Part shown: positions 63,237-64,000 of the stretch, piece by piece
How the letters are laid out: every line of letters starts with the position of its first letter
Position numbering within the stretch: the stretch's first letter is position 1
From: Sisyra terminalis
Lineage: Eukaryota; Arthropoda; Insecta; Neuroptera; Sisyridae
Assembly (NCBI GenBank): GCA_958496175.1
Contig: OY292280.1
Span: forward strand, 19,096,001-19,160,000
Length of the DNA stretch: 64,000 bases
Direction of reading: 5' to 3'
Made by a program: the position numbers and the translations under genes
The notes under the pieces: model-generated
The model's database searches: none
Told to the model about the DNA's origin: nothing
Seen by the model: the letters and a program-made list of their open reading frames with translations, nothing else

Positions 63237-64000
63237 AATAACCGCAAAATAACCGCAATGATATCCGCAAAAATAACCGCAAATATCACCGCAAAATAAC
63301 CGCAATGATATCCGCAAAAATAACCGCAATGATATCCGCAAAAATAACCGCAAAATAACCGCAATGATATTCGCAAAAATAACCGCTAATATCACCGCAA
63401 AATAACCGCAATGATATCCGCAAAAATAACCGCCATGATATCCGCAAAAATAACCGCAAAATAACCGCAATAATATCCGCAAAAATAACCGCAAATATCA
63501 CCGCAAAATAACCGCAATGATATCCGCAAAAATAACCGCAAATATTACCGCAAAATAACCGCAATGATATCCGCAAAAATAACCGCAATGATATCCGCAA
63601 AAATAACCGCAAATATCACCGCAAAATAACCGCAATGATATCCGCAAAAATAACCGCAAATATCACCGCAAAATAACCGCAATGATATCCGCAAAAATAA
63701 CCGCAATAATATCCGCAAAAATAACCGCAAATATTACCGCAAAATAACCGCAATGATATCCGCAAAAATAACCGCAAAGATATCCGCAAAAATAACCGCA
63801 AATATTACCGCAAAATAACCGCAATGATATCCGCAAAAATAACCGCAAATATTACCGCAAAATAACCGCAATGATATCCGCAAAAATAACCGCAATGATA
63901 TCCGCAAAAATAACCGCAATAATATCCGCAAAAATAACCGCAATGATATCCGCAAAAATAACCGCAAATATTACCGCAAAATAACCGCAATGATATCCGC
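63237..64000 (-). repeat. Third partial copy of the R-D 3' segment, running off the window
   Basis: Matches about 60637-61400 at an offset of 2600 bp, including ATGATATTCGCAAAAATAACC near 63365, CCGCCATGATATCC near 63430 and CCGCAAAGATATCC near 63774. The copy is still matching at the last base, so the HOR continues past the window. Confidence 0.82.

Larger units (their letters stand above)
25473..64000 (-). repeat. Right arm of the same satellite, inverted (C/A-rich strand on top)
   Basis: The top strand is the reverse complement of the left-arm repeat: CCGCAAAAATAA and ATATCCGCAATG style monomers throughout, with the same 23/24-bp unit logic. Variants characteristic of this arm (top strand) are CCGCAAGGATATCCGC, CCGCTAATATC, CCGCAATGTTATCC, AATATTCGCAATG, AACGCATAATAACC, ACCTTAAAATAACGAC and CCGCCATGATATCC. 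The arm continues past the window end. I scanned it for interruptions and saw none. The private variants suggest it has homogenised largely apart from the left arm, although a 453-bp segment is shared (see 146-598). Confidence 0.97.

Noticed and set aside
1..64000. CRISPR array
   Set aside because: Repeat length near 24 bp is superficially similar, but there are no unique spacers; repeat follows repeat directly. There are no cas genes and the array far exceeds any normal size.
1..64000. Telomeric repeat or G-quadruplex array
   Set aside because: The period is 12/23/24 bp, not 5-8 bp. G runs are mostly two bases (GCGG), with occasional GGGG, so regular quadruplexes are not supported.
1..64000. 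TATA-like promoters (GATATT, TAATATT) and T-tract terminators (TTTTT)
   Set aside because: They occur in every unit and so carry no positional information. There is no gene next to any of them.
1..64000. Naming the species or a known satellite family
   Set aside because: I do not recognise the repeat. Only the general inference of eukaryotic heterochromatin is supported by size, structure and lack of genes.

Overview
The whole 64 kb window is one short-period satellite DNA array. I found no gene, RNA gene, transposon, CRISPR array or other unique sequence anywhere in it. The basic element is a 12-bp monomer beginning TGCGG. It has three families: a (TGCGGTTATTTT, or an 11-bp form one T shorter), b (TGCGGATATCAT or TGCGGATATTAT) and c (TGCGGTGATATT, TGCGGTAATATT, TGCGGTAACATT, TGCTGTAATATT and relatives). 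Monomers pair into 24-bp units (a12+b) and 23-bp units (a11+c). Mixing these gives the recurrent 47-, 71- and 95-bp spacings.

A long, gene-free tandem array with layered higher-order repeats (HORs) is typical of eukaryotic heterochromatin: centromeric, pericentromeric, subtelomeric or sex-chromosome satellite. I do not recognise the family, so I name no species.

Layout. Bases 1-25464 hold the array in one orientation (G/T-rich strand on top). At 25465-25478 the orientation flips, once, at a short imperfect palindrome. Bases 25473-64000 hold the same satellite inverted (C/A-rich strand on top). Neither outer edge of the array is in the window. Within each arm, rare single-base variants mark long segmental copies. 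Left arm: 145-2251/3569-5675, 3831-7363/7586-11118, 11603-14323/14634-17354, and smaller modules from 17.4 to 25.46 kb. Right arm: 29961-31800/43462-45301, 33944-39161/39830-45047, 42464-45284/45367-48187, about 47332-50154/50169-52930, and 57294-59438/59351-61531. Copies differ by isolated SNPs and by indels of whole monomers or units (11, 12 or 47 bp).

The most interesting points are these. The single polarity switch cuts through identifiable HOR copies on both sides and is not a mirror image. A 453-bp segment occurs in both arms in opposite orientation, apparently unchanged. A patchwork of overlapping HOR events allows breakpoints to be read to the base. CpG occurs about every 12 bp with little decay. 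The many open reading frames are by-products of 24 being a multiple of three. All comparisons were made by eye; identity figures are what I saw, not computed alignments.
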